Of a stretch of DNA of 10,087 bases, positions 1 through 7,671 are shown piece after piece (the stretch's first letter is position 1; each line of letters opens with the position of its first letter). Where the stretch lies: assembly GCA_003670825.1 (NCBI GenBank), contig QWQL01000200.1, forward strand, positions 1 to 10,087, written 5' to 3'. The notes below the pieces were generated by a model. It was given only the letters and a program-made list of their open reading frames with translations, was not told the DNA's origin and ran no database searches. Made by a program: the position numbers and the translations under genes. The DNA comes from Planctomycetota bacterium (GTDB lineage: Bacteria; Planctomycetota; Planctomycetia; Pirellulales; UBA1268).

Positions 1-1046
1 AGAGCGGCACGGAGGCCCCCGACACGTTCGTCTTCCCGCGAGGCAACCCACATGCCGAGCCCAAGCCGGAGAACAGGGTCGCGCCGGCGTTTCCGGCGAT
101 CCTCAAGCCGCAGGAGCCGGTGATCGTGCCGCCGGCGAGCGGCGTGGTATCGACCGGCCGCCGCACGGCGCTGGCCAACTGGATCGCCTCACCCAAAAAC
201 CCCCTGCCGGCCCGCGTGCTCGCCAACCGCATCTGGCAGCACCACTTCGGCCGCGGCATCGTGAAGAGCGCGAGCAACTTCGGCCTGATGGGCGATCCGC
301 CCACGCACCCGGAGCTCCTCGACTGGCTGGCCAGCGAGCTCGTCGCCGGCAACTGGCGGCTGAAGCCCCTCCACAAGACGATCCTGATGTCGGAGGCCTA
401 CCGGGCAGCGAGCGCCGGCACGGCCACCGCGCTCGTGAAGGACCCGCTCAACGACGCCCTCTGGCGGTTCGACGTGCGGCGGCTTAGCGCCGAGGAGCTT
501 CGCGACTCGATCCACGTGGCGAGCGGCGGCTTCAACCCGAAGATGTACGGCCCCGGCATCTATCCGGAGATTCCCAAGGCGGTGCTGGCCGGCCAGTCGC
601 GGCCGGGGAGCGGCTGGGGGAGTTCGTCTCCGGAGGAGCAGGCCCGCCGCAGCATCTACATCCACGTCAAGCGATCGCTGATCACGCCGATCCTCGCCGA
701 CTTCGACATGGCCGACACCGACACGAGCTGCCCCGTGCGATTCACCACCACGCAGCCGACGCAGGCGCTGGGCATGATGAACGGCGACTTCGTGCAGCGG
801 CAGGCGCGGCTGTTTGCCGAGCGGGTGCGGCGGGAGGCAGGAGGGCCCGACGGCGCCGACACCGCCGCCGAGGTGCGGCGGGCGCTCGAGATCACCCTCA
901 CGCGGACGGCGTCCGACGAGGAGGTGGCCCAGGGCGTGGCGCTGGTCGAGAAGCTCGAGGGGCAGGACGGTGTCGGGCCGAGCCGGGCGCTGGAGCTGTA
1001 TTGTGTGATGGTGTTGAATCTCAACGAGTTCGCCTACCTGGACTGA
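1..1046 (+). CDS. PSD1/DUF1553 domain protein, C-terminal part (5' end outside window)
   Basis: This is the C-terminal part of a planctomycete DUF1549/DUF1553 (PSCyt-PSD1) protein. The frame is open from base 3, so the real start lies left of the window; the ATG at 120 is internal. Visible landmarks are a TFVFPRGNP-like stretch just before the domain (bases 30-56), then TGRRTALANWI, NPLPARVLANRIWQHHFGRG, SNFGLMGDPPTHPELLDWLA and LKPLHKTILMSEAYR. These are followed by RRLSAEELRDSIHVASGG and a late block with FTTTQPTQALGMMNGDF. This order is characteristic of DUF1553. Family members are secreted, often carry an N-terminal cytochrome c-like domain and sometimes a LamG/concanavalin-like domain; none of that part is visible here. 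Their biochemical role is not established, but they are often found near sulfatases and polysaccharide-degradation genes. The gene ends 15 nt before the DUF1501 gene, the usual operon partner. Family assignment is secure; function is unknown. Confidence 0.93.
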   Translation, partial: SGTEAPDTFVFPRGNPHAEPKPENRVAPAFPAILKPQEPVIVPPASGVVSTGRRTALANWIASPKNPLPARVLANRIWQHHFGRGIVKSASNFGLMGDPPTHPELLDWLASELVAGNWRLKPLHKTILMSEAYRAASAGTATALVKDPLNDALWRFDVRRLSAEELRDSIHVASGGFNPKMYGPGIYPEIPKAVLAGQSRPGSGWGSSSPEEQARRSIYIHVKRSLITPILADFDMADTDTSCPVRFTTTQPTQALGMMNGDFVQRQARLFAERVRREAGGPDGADTAAEVRRALEITLTRTASDEEVAQGVALVEKLEGQDGVGPSRALELYCVMVLNLNEFAYLD

Positions 1047-1049
1047 GCT

Positions 1050-1053
1050 GGAG
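1050..1053 (+). promoter_or_regulatory. Ribosome-binding site of the DUF1501 gene
   Basis: GGAG lies 8 nt before the ATG at 1062, in the 15-nt gap after the DUF1553 stop codon. It supports this start, and shows that Shine-Dalgarno initiation is used in this genome, in contrast to the two apparently leaderless genes further right. Confidence 0.6.
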
Positions 1054-1061
1054 ACCGAGCC

Positions 1062-2555
1062 ATGGAAACCAACCACGATCGCCCCGCGGGAGCGTTCTGC
1101 CGCCGCACGCGGCGGGAGTTCTTTTGGGAAGCGGGGGCGTCGTTCACGGGGCTCGCCTTGTCCGGCCTACTCGACCAGGCTTTTTTCTCAGGGCAGACGA
1201 GGGCCGCCGACAGCCTGGCGGCCTACGTCAATCCGCTCGCCGCCAAGCCGCCCCACTTCGCCCCCAAGGCGAAGAGCGTGATCTTCCTGTTCATGTACGG
1301 CGGCCCGAGCCACGTCGATACCTTCGACTACAAGCCCGCGCTCTACCCGCTCGACGGCAAGACGATCGAAGTAAAGACGAAGGGCCGCGGCGGCGAGAAG
1401 AGCCAGGGCCGTGTCGTGGGGCCGAAGTGGAAGTTCCAGCAGTACGGCGAGTGCGGCAAGTGGGTAAGCGACCTGTTCCCGCACATCGGCACGCACGTCG
1501 ACGACATCGCCTTCCTTCACTCGATGACGGCCGACTCGCCGATCCACGGCTCGGCGATGCTGCAGATGAACTCCGGCAAGATCCAGTCGGGCGCGCCCTG
1601 CCTGGGCTCGTGGGTCAACTACGCTCTCGGCAGCGTCAACGAAAACCTCCCCGGGTTCGTGGTGATGCTCGACCCGACCGGCGGACCGATCTCGGGCGCC
1701 AAGAACTGGGCCAGCGGCTACATGCCGGCCACGTATCAGGGCACGCTCCTGCGGAGCAAGGGGCCGCCGATCCTCGATCTCGCGCCCCCCGATGACATGC
1801 CACTGGAGGCCCAGCGGGCGATGCTCGACGCGCTCCGCGAGGCCAACACCGCCCACCTCTTGCCCCGCGGCGACAACAGCGAACTCGCCGCCCGGATCGC
1901 CTCCTACGAACTCGCCTGGAAGATGCAGGAACATGCCCCGGAGGCGGTGGATCTGGCGCGGGAGACCGAGGAGACTAAGCGGCTCTACGGCCTCGACAAC
2001 CCGCGGACGGCTGACTTCGGCCGCCGCTGCCTGCTCGCCCGCCGGCTGGTGGAACGGGGCGTGCGATTCATTCAGCTCTATTCCGGCGGAGCCCACAACG
2101 ACGACAACTGGGACGCCCACGGCGACCTCGAGAAAAACCATACGTTTCATGCCGGCAACACCGACCTGCCGGTGGCGGCGCTGCTCACCGACCTGAAGCG
2201 GTCGGGGCTCCTCGATTCGACGCTCGTGATCTGGGGGGGCGAGTTCGGCCGCCAGCCCACGGCGGAATACGCCGAGGGCACGGGCCGCGACCACAACGCG
2301 TACGGGTTCACGATGTGGATGGCCGGCGGCGGCATCAAGGGGGGCGTGAGCGTCGGCGAGACCGACGAACTCGGCGCGACGGCGATCACCCCGGTGCACG
2401 ATGGCAAGACCGGCTTCCACGTAAAAAGCCTGCACGCCACCGTGCTCCAGCAGCTGGGCCTCGATCCCAACCGGCTCGCCTACTTCTTCGGCGGCCTGGA
2501 TCAGAAGCTCGTCGGCGTCGAGCACGTGGAGCCGATCCACGAGATCATCGCCTAG
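1062..2555 (+). CDS. Tat-exported DUF1501 family protein
   Basis: A complete 497-residue DUF1501 protein, typical length for the family. The ATG at 1062 is preceded by GGAG at 1050-1053 with an 8-nt spacer. The N-terminus carries TRREFFW at residues 16-22, close to the (S/T)RRxFLK twin-arginine consensus, followed by a hydrophobic stretch (GASFTGLALSGLL), so export in folded form by the Tat system is likely. The mature part has the family blocks SVIFLFMYGGPSHVDTFDYK, GGEFGR near residues 392-397, DHN at 410-412 and an AGGGIKGG loop. DUF1501 belongs to the alkaline phosphatase/sulfatase-like fold, and the Asp/His residues in these blocks are where metal ligands would be expected; activity is unproven. 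It directly follows the DUF1553 gene and is probably co-transcribed with it. Substrate and partner are unknown. Confidence 0.95.
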   Translation: METNHDRPAGAFCRRTRREFFWEAGASFTGLALSGLLDQAFFSGQTRAADSLAAYVNPLAAKPPHFAPKAKSVIFLFMYGGPSHVDTFDYKPALYPLDGKTIEVKTKGRGGEKSQGRVVGPKWKFQQYGECGKWVSDLFPHIGTHVDDIAFLHSMTADSPIHGSAMLQMNSGKIQSGAPCLGSWVNYALGSVNENLPGFVVMLDPTGGPISGAKNWASGYMPATYQGTLLRSKGPPILDLAPPDDMPLEAQRAMLDALREANTAHLLPRGDNSELAARIASYELAWKMQEHAPEAVDLARETEETKRLYGLDNPRTADFGRRCLLARRLVERGVRFIQLYSGGAHNDDNWDAHGDLEKNHTFHAGNTDLPVAALLTDLKRSGLLDSTLVIWGGEFGRQPTAEYAEGTGRDHNAYGFTMWMAGGGIKGGVSVGETDELGATAITPVHDGKTGFHVKSLHATVLQQLGLDPNRLAYFFGGLDQKLVGVEHVEPIHEIIA

Positions 2556-2718
2556 GCTGCATCCAGTTTATGGGTAGCGTCGTCTACGTAAGCAAGAGCG
2601 GGTAAGCGAAGGGGGTCGGCGAACGCTCGAGGAGCCTTGGGCGTATCCTCGCCCGGCGACGCGACTTTTGCCGCCCCCGAGCCGGCAATACACGTAAGTC
2701 GAATGCGCTCTAGGCTGC
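2552..2718. repeat. 9-bp direct repeat CTAGGCTGC bracketing a 149-nt core
   Basis: CTAGGCTGC occurs exactly at 2552-2560 and again at 2710-2718. The left copy contains the TAG stop codon of the DUF1501 gene. Inside, AGCGTCGTCTACGT (2576-2589) is imperfectly inverted relative to ACGTAAGTCGAATGCGCT (2692-2709). A short duplicated flank plus subterminal inverted similarity is what a small non-autonomous element would leave. However, a 9-mer can recur by chance and there are no clean terminal inverted repeats, so this remains a hypothesis. Confidence 0.3.
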
Positions 2719-2782
2719 GGAGCGTCGGCGACTTCACCAACGGAAGCCAACTCACCCTCCGCACCACAAGGACGCCTGACCC
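2556..2782. other. Gene-free spacer with short internal repeats
   Basis: This gap lies between the DUF1501 stop and the beta-propeller start. It contains no protein I can support: the 60-codon frame on the - strand (2568-2750) has no recognisable domain or ribosome-binding site. Its texture differs from the flanking genes. It has ACGTAAG at both 2586-2592 and 2692-2698, an imperfect tandem of GTAAGC-type 14-mers, and the 9-mer CTAGGCTGC at both edges of a 149-nt core. I see no clear promoter for the propeller gene and no classical terminator for DUF1501. It could be a small dispersed element or simply a long 3'/5' untranslated region. Confidence 0.5.
2588..2615 (+). repeat. Imperfect 14-nt tandem repeat
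   Basis: GTAAGCAAGAGCGG at 2588-2601 is followed immediately by GTAAGCGAAGGGGG at 2602-2615; 10 of 14 positions are identical. A third partial version, GTAAGTCGAATGCG, lies at 2694-2707. It sits in the spacer after the DUF1501 gene. No function can be assigned. Confidence 0.4.
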
Positions 2783-3742
2783 ATGCGACGACGAGGCAAC
2801 GACACGCTCCTGGTTCTTCTGCTCGCGATGCTCACGACTCTGGCCCGCGGCGAGGCTCCGCCCTCTGCCGTGCAGACAGGCACGCCCCGGCGGGTGATCG
2901 CGGCCGACTCGTCCACGAAGACCCTCGCCGCGGTCGGTCCCGACGGCCGCGTCGAGTGGCGTCTGCCGTGCGGGCCGATCCATGATCTCCACCTCCTGCC
3001 CGACGGCCACCTGCTCTATCAGGACGGCTGGACGCGGATCGTGGAACTCGACGAACGCCGCCGCCCGGTGTGGGAGTACGACGCGACGACGAACGGCAAT
3101 GCGACACGACCAGTCGAGGTCCACGCGTTCGAGCGGCTGCCTGACGGCACCACGATGGTCGTCGAGTCGGGGCCGGCCAGGATCATCGAGGTCGACCGCG
3201 CCGGTGTCATTCGCCGCACGATTTCTCTGCAGGTGGACGCTCCGTCGACCCATTCCGACACGCGGAACGCGCGGAAGACCGACACCGGCACGTACCTGGT
3301 GGCCCACGAACAGGACGGCGTCGTCCGCGAATACGATGCGGCAGGATCGATCGTCTGGGAGTACGACGTGCCGCTGTTCGACCGACCGAAGTCCAAGGGG
3401 CACGGCCCCGAGTCGTTCGGCGACCAGGTCTACTCCGCCGTGCGGCTGGCCAATGGCAACACGCTCATCGGCACGGGCAACGGCCACGGCGTGCTGGAGG
3501 TGACGCCCGGCAAAGAGATCGTGTGGAGGATCGGGCAGCACGACCTGCCTGGCATCACACTCGCCTGGGTCACGCAGGTTCGCCGGCTGCCCAACGGCAA
3601 CACGCTCCTGGTGAACTGTCACGCGGGCCCGGACCAGCCGCAGATCGTCGAGGTGACGCCCACGAAAGACGTGGCGTGGACGTTCCGGGATTTCACGACC
3701 TTCGGCAACTCGCTCCCCGTGGCCATCGTGGCCACGCCGTGA
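2783..3742 (+). CDS. Secreted beta-propeller protein (PQQ-like/arylsulfotransferase-like repeats)
   Basis: A 319-residue protein that starts with a signal peptide (positive MRRRG, then hydrophobic TLLVLLLAMLTTLA, cleavage expected near residues 22-25). AAGGA ends 10 nt before the ATG, a slightly long but acceptable spacing. The mature part is built of repeats in which an LPDG/NG-(N)TLL turn alternates with a Val-Trp-Glu-Tyr-like strand. Turns are at residues 72-78, 119-125, 166-173, 222-229 and 269-276; Trp-bearing strands are at 57-60, 96-99, 191-194, 247-250 and 298-301. This pattern predicts about five or six propeller blades, as in PQQ-like and arylsulfotransferase-like (ASST) folds. It is shorter than true ASST enzymes and I cannot point to their catalytic histidines. 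A periplasmic binding or structural role is as likely as an enzymatic one. The gene stands alone, after a 227-nt gap and convergent with the AsmA-like gene. Confidence 0.8.
   Translation: MRRRGNDTLLVLLLAMLTTLARGEAPPSAVQTGTPRRVIAADSSTKTLAAVGPDGRVEWRLPCGPIHDLHLLPDGHLLYQDGWTRIVELDERRRPVWEYDATTNGNATRPVEVHAFERLPDGTTMVVESGPARIIEVDRAGVIRRTISLQVDAPSTHSDTRNARKTDTGTYLVAHEQDGVVREYDAAGSIVWEYDVPLFDRPKSKGHGPESFGDQVYSAVRLANGNTLIGTGNGHGVLEVTPGKEIVWRIGQHDLPGITLAWVTQVRRLPNGNTLLVNCHAGPDQPQIVEVTPTKDVAWTFRDFTTFGNSLPVAIVATP
3718..3736. terminator. Hairpin at the convergent propeller/AsmA-like junction
   Basis: CGTGGCCA-TCG-TGGCCACG is a perfect 8-bp, GC-rich inverted repeat with a 3-nt loop. It covers the last codons of the propeller gene, ending 3 nt before its TGA, and lies 29 nt past the stop codon of the convergent AsmA-like gene. 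Being symmetric, it could slow RNA polymerase from either side. No T-tract follows on either strand, so it is not a classical intrinsic terminator. It may instead be a 3'-end stabilising stem, or chance in GC-rich coding DNA. Confidence 0.35.
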
Positions 3743-3764
3743 CACGGGTCCGCCCCGGCGAATC

Positions 3765-6700
3765 TCAGCGAGTCGCCGCTGGCTGCGGCGGGAGACTGAT
3801 CGGCGGCTGTCCGGGTGGGGCGGCCCCGGCGGGCTTGGCCTCGCCGAAGATCGCCTCGAGCCCGCGGCCGATGCCGTCGTTGATCACCGCCTGGGCGGTG
3901 TTTTCCACGATGCGGCCGAGGATCGTGTCCATGGCGGCCGCGTCGAACTGGGGCTTGTGCACGGTGCCCTTGAGCGGGATCACCAACGGCGTGCGGAACA
4001 GCTGCCCGAGCACCGGCGTCTGGCCGATCATGTCGCCCCGCAGGGCGACCTCCAACTGCATGTCGAGCGATCCATCCTGCCCGACGCTGCCCTGCGACTT
4101 CACCACCAGCTGTCCCGCGTCCATCACGAGCCCGTCGTGGGCCAGCCGTCGGCCCGCGAGCCGGATCCGCACGGGCTCCGGCCGGATCCGCAGGAGCACC
4201 GCCTTGTCGCCAAACACGAACCGCGGATCGACCGCGCTTTGCAGTTTCACGAGCAGGTTGACCAGCGGCTGCACGGCCGGCGCGGGGCTGACCTCGAGGT
4301 TCTCGAAGGTTGCCTGACCGGCGAGATCACCGCCGAAGGCATCGCCGAGTGGCAGCCTCGCGCCAGCCAGGTCGAGGGTCACGACGCCAGACGCATGGGC
4401 ACCGTGGCCGAGCACCGGTGACAGCCAGGTGACGATCCGCTGGCAGAGCGGTCCGGAGAGCGCGATCCGCTCCGCAAACCGCCCGGGTGGCACTACCAGT
4501 TCGCCCGGCCAGGGGGCGAGCCTGATCCAGGGCGCGCCGCGGATCCGGCCGGAGGACGCCGGCAGGTCGAATGGTCCAAAGGCGAGCTGGCCCTCGAGGA
4601 GCCTGACGGTCATTTCTCCCGCAGAGAGCGGAAAGCCTTCGATCTCACCGGAGGTCCAGACCGCCGAGGTGTCGACTGTCAGGCTTCGCAGCCGGGCGTC
4701 AAACGTGCTCGGCGACGCGCTCGCCGGCCGGGTCAGCTGCGCCGCCAGCGCCGGCTCCGCCTCGCGGCCGCGGGTGGCCGCCAGCCAGTCATCGGGCAAG
4801 GGCAGGGAGGTGGCGGCAGCGGTAGCAGCGCTGGCCGCAGGGTCGGCAGGGTCGGGCATGGCACCGAGCGGGCCGCGGAGCGAGAACGGTCGCCCGCCGG
4901 AGCCCGCCAGTTGGATGCGACCGCCGGTCCACGGCGAGAGCAGCCTGGAGACCTGCTGCCAGTCGTAGGCCACCGTGCCGTCGAGTTCGACGATCCGTCG
5001 CGTGTCCCAGTCATCGACGCGGCCGGTCGCCCCCAGGGCCAGCGTCGACGATTCGACGGCCAGCCGGTCGACGAGCAGCTGATTGGCGAGGCCGCCATGC
5101 GCTGATCGGGGTCGGGTGACCTCGACGGCCACGACCAGTCGCGGTTCACCCCAGATAGGCCGCGCGGCAGCGCCGGCCGCGGCGGCCGCGAGTGCCAACT
5201 GGCTGCCCGTCGCCTCGACGAGCACGTTGAGCCCTGCCTGCGTGTCGATCACTTCCAGCGTGCCCCAGGCCCGGCCCGATGCCGGCCAGCCGGCGGCGGT
5301 CGCTGCCGACACGAGCCATGGCTCCATCCGGCCCACGTCGGCCTGCCACTGCACGCGTCCGCGGAGCCGGTCGCCCACGCCCGCCATTGGCGTTGCGGGC
5401 AGCCAGGTGAGGCCGCCGGTCCGCAGCGACAGGCTCGTGGAGAGGATCTCACCGGAGGAGATGTCGATCTGCCCCGTCGTGGCATCGGCACGGCCGGCGG
5501 TGGTGACGACGACCCTGGGCTCGACGATCTCCCGGCCCTCCCAGCGGGCCACGAACTTCTCGATCTCACCCCCCGCCCGCTGCCACTGCCAGGCATCTCC
5601 TTTCGGCGCGACAGCCGCGGCCGCCGTGATCGTGCCGGCCAGTTCGAGGCCGCCATCTGCCAGCGCGGGCACGACCGCCGCCAGCCGCGGATGCCAGCGG
5701 GCCAGGTCGCCCGAGATGGCACACTCCGCGATCACGGCCGTCGCCGTCGGACGGATCCAGGGCACGCCCGGCATGGCCGTGAGCCCCACCAGCGCGGCGA
5801 GATCGACGACGGCGCCACCAGCCACCGATGCCTCGAGCCGGTCGTCGCCGGCCGTGATCACGCCCCGGGCCTGCTCGACGGCTGCCACTCCCGAAGCCAT
5901 GCTGCCCGTAGCCTCCGCTTCGATGATGAGTTCCTTGTCTCGCCACGGCGGCCGGCCGGCGCGGGTGAGTTCCAGTTCCATGATGCTCGCCGAGAGCGCC
6001 ACCGAGCGGCCACCGGCGAGCGGATCGGCGCCGGCGACCTCGAGCCGACCACGGCACGTGCCCCGCGCCGAGGTCGCAGCGAGATCGAGCACCTGCCCCA
6101 GTTCACCGACCAGCCCGCCGATGTCGGCCGTCCACTGGATGCCGAAGGCGGCGGGCGTGCCCGCCGCCGAGAGCTCCACGGCATCCGAGACGACCCGCGC
6201 TTCCTCGACGCGCAGCCGCTCGTCGCGGCCGGGTCCGCGGCGGGCCTTGAGCCAGGCGGTAAAAGGCTCCGGCCAGGCGAGCTGCCGAGGGTCGGCCGAT
6301 CGCGGCTCATCGGCGGGCGGGGCGTCATCGCTCGGCGCTTGAGCCTGCTGCACGGCGGCGAGATCGCGGGCCGAGGCCCGTACCTCGAGCACGCGGTCGC
6401 CGCCATCCGCCCGTGCCGCCGCGGCGAATCGCAGGCTCCCGCCGGTCACGTGCACGTCGGGCCTGACCGCGATCCCGCCGGGCAGGGATTTCGACGCCGC
6501 CGCCAGGTCGACGTCGAGCGACACGGTGAAGTCATCGCTGACGATCTCCTCGGCCCAGCGCCGCACGTCGTCCTGCGGCAGCCGCAGGCCTCCCGACGCC
6601 TCCGCCTGAAACACCGACGACGAGAGGCCGAAGCGCCGCACGACGAGCCGGTCTGGTTCAAGCGTGACGTCGAAGGGAACGCGGCAGCGGTCGATCGTGA

Positions 6701-7655
6701 ACCGCTCCTGGAGCCCGCGGGCATCGCAGACGGCGAACTGTTCGAGGGTGGCATCCCCCTGCATCCGGCGCCCGGCCGGATCCGCCGTGACATCCATCCG
6801 CAGGTCCGCGACGCCGTCAACGAGATGGGTGAGACCAAACCGCGTGGCCAGCACGCTCGACGCGCCCAACGGGAGTCGGTGAGCGGCGGCGGTGATCGTC
6901 CGCGAACCGTCGGCGGCGGCCTCGGGCGACGAGACCGACCAACCGCCATCGCGGACGAGCACGGCCGCCGCCGCTGCGGGGATCGTCGAGCGGTCGAGCC
7001 GCACCGGCGCCGTCGGCAGCGCCACCGGCAGCGCGGACGGCCCGGCAGCGCGGGGTCCATCGGAGTGCCTCACTCGGCCGGCGGCAGTCCAGCCGGTGAC
7101 CGTGCCGTCGCCGAGGAGCGTACCCGCGGCGATCACGTCGGAGAGCCGCCAGGCATCCTGCCGGACGGTGTCGACGAGTTCGATCGTGCCGTTGACGATC
7201 TCCAGTTCCAGCGCCGACGACCCGCGCGTCGCCGCCAGCCAGGGGGCGAGGATGTCTTCGAGGGAGCTGCCGTCGCTCCGCACCTCAACTAGGGCCTCGG
7301 GGCCAGTGAGCCGCACGGTGCCGAGGCGACGCGGGGCCAGGGCCAGTTGCAGCAGGCCGCGATCGAGCGCGAGGTACGGCAGGATCACCGCCGCGCGACC
7401 GGCGCGATCCCTGAGGACGACGTCGCGATACTCGATGCCCCCCAGCCACCGCCAGGTCGCACCGCCGCTGGTGATGCCGCCGTCGATGCCCGCCAGCGCC
7501 GCGGCGAGCGGTCGATCCCGCAGGCTCGTCTGCACGATCACCGCCGGAGCGGCCCAGACCGCCGCAACCACTGCCACCAGCGCGAGCAGTGCCTTCACCC
7601 GCCAGCGGCGCCGGGGCCGATCGTTGCCTCCGTGACGGATGTGTCGCCTCGCCAT
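3765..7655 (-). CDS. Large AsmA/TamB-like envelope protein
   Basis: A 1296-residue protein resembling the AsmA/DUF748/TamB group, whose members bridge the inner and outer membranes of Gram-negative bacteria and are implicated in lipid transport and outer-membrane assembly. Residues 1-20 are rich in Arg and His, followed by one membrane segment (about 20-42, KALLALVAVVAAVWAAPAVI). This gives a signal anchor with the bulk in the periplasm. The rest is long, Ala/Gly/Leu-rich and beta-strand-like, without cysteine clusters or enzymatic motifs. A polar linker rich in Asp and Pro lies near residue 440. The last about 112 residues contain VKSQGSVGQDGSLDMQLEVAL and IPLKGTVHKPQFD (about 1185-1238), the closing block typical of AsmA C-termini, then a Pro/Ala-rich tail. 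The start has no Shine-Dalgarno sequence but a TATACT box 7 nt upstream. It lies 24 nt after mobA on the same strand. The exact subfamily is uncertain. Confidence 0.85.
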   Translation of the reverse strand: MARRHIRHGGNDRPRRRWRVKALLALVAVVAAVWAAPAVIVQTSLRDRPLAAALAGIDGGITSGGATWRWLGGIEYRDVVLRDRAGRAAVILPYLALDRGLLQLALAPRRLGTVRLTGPEALVEVRSDGSSLEDILAPWLAATRGSSALELEIVNGTIELVDTVRQDAWRLSDVIAAGTLLGDGTVTGWTAAGRVRHSDGPRAAGPSALPVALPTAPVRLDRSTIPAAAAAVLVRDGGWSVSSPEAAADGSRTITAAAHRLPLGASSVLATRFGLTHLVDGVADLRMDVTADPAGRRMQGDATLEQFAVCDARGLQERFTIDRCRVPFDVTLEPDRLVVRRFGLSSSVFQAEASGGLRLPQDDVRRWAEEIVSDDFTVSLDVDLAAASKSLPGGIAVRPDVHVTGGSLRFAAAARADGGDRVLEVRASARDLAAVQQAQAPSDDAPPADEPRSADPRQLAWPEPFTAWLKARRGPGRDERLRVEEARVVSDAVELSAAGTPAAFGIQWTADIGGLVGELGQVLDLAATSARGTCRGRLEVAGADPLAGGRSVALSASIMELELTRAGRPPWRDKELIIEAEATGSMASGVAAVEQARGVITAGDDRLEASVAGGAVVDLAALVGLTAMPGVPWIRPTATAVIAECAISGDLARWHPRLAAVVPALADGGLELAGTITAAAAVAPKGDAWQWQRAGGEIEKFVARWEGREIVEPRVVVTTAGRADATTGQIDISSGEILSTSLSLRTGGLTWLPATPMAGVGDRLRGRVQWQADVGRMEPWLVSAATAAGWPASGRAWGTLEVIDTQAGLNVLVEATGSQLALAAAAAGAAARPIWGEPRLVVAVEVTRPRSAHGGLANQLLVDRLAVESSTLALGATGRVDDWDTRRIVELDGTVAYDWQQVSRLLSPWTGGRIQLAGSGGRPFSLRGPLGAMPDPADPAASAATAAATSLPLPDDWLAATRGREAEPALAAQLTRPASASPSTFDARLRSLTVDTSAVWTSGEIEGFPLSAGEMTVRLLEGQLAFGPFDLPASSGRIRGAPWIRLAPWPGELVVPPGRFAERIALSGPLCQRIVTWLSPVLGHGAHASGVVTLDLAGARLPLGDAFGGDLAGQATFENLEVSPAPAVQPLVNLLVKLQSAVDPRFVFGDKAVLLRIRPEPVRIRLAGRRLAHDGLVMDAGQLVVKSQGSVGQDGSLDMQLEVALRGDMIGQTPVLGQLFRTPLVIPLKGTVHKPQFDAAAMDTILGRIVENTAQAVINDGIGRGLEAIFGEAKPAGAAPPGQPPISLPPQPAATR

Positions 7656-7662
7656 GCGGCGA

Positions 7663-7668
7663 AGTATA
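7663..7668 (-). promoter_or_regulatory. -10 box of a predicted leaderless promoter for the AsmA-like gene
   Basis: On the - strand TATACT (one mismatch to TATAAT) ends 7 nt before the ATG at 7655. Standard spacing puts transcription start at about 7656, one base before the start codon. No Shine-Dalgarno sequence is present in the 24-nt gap after mobA. The -35 is weak: TTCGCG at 7692-7687, with an 18-nt spacer. The gene may therefore have its own promoter in addition to read-through from mobA. Confidence 0.5.
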
Positions 7669-7671
7669 GGA

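Noticed and set aside
1177..1192. T-run (CTTTTTTCT) near 1185 as a terminator or slippage site
   Set aside because: It lies inside the DUF1501 coding region, encodes Phe-Phe, has no preceding stem, and the reading frame continues intact.
1188..2540. A 450-codon - strand frame opposite the DUF1501 gene
   Set aside because: It is a shadow frame: rich in Arg, His, Val and Glu, with no motif. The + strand carries unmistakable DUF1501 blocks.
2568..2750. A 60-codon - strand frame in the spacer, possibly a small protein
   Set aside because: It has an Arg/Ser-rich composition, no ribosome-binding site and no domain. It is more likely an accidental frame within a repeat-like segment.
2552..3745. 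A 397-codon - strand frame covering the spacer and the propeller gene
   Set aside because: It has no domain, and the + strand frame has a signal peptide and regular propeller repeats. Its C-terminal codons merely cross the spacer.
4790..4860. G/C-rich repetitive-looking stretch in the AsmA-like gene as a tandem repeat
   Set aside because: It encodes a low-complexity Ala/Asp/Pro linker (DPADPAASAATAAATS) in frame. There is no true nucleotide repeat unit.
5083..7292. Two long + strand open frames (5083-6342, 419 codons; 5691-7292, 533 codons) opposite the AsmA-like gene
   Set aside because: Their translations are low-complexity Arg/Pro/Ser/Ala-rich without recognisable domains, as expected for antisense frames in high-GC coding DNA. 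The - strand protein has a signal anchor and family C-terminal motifs.
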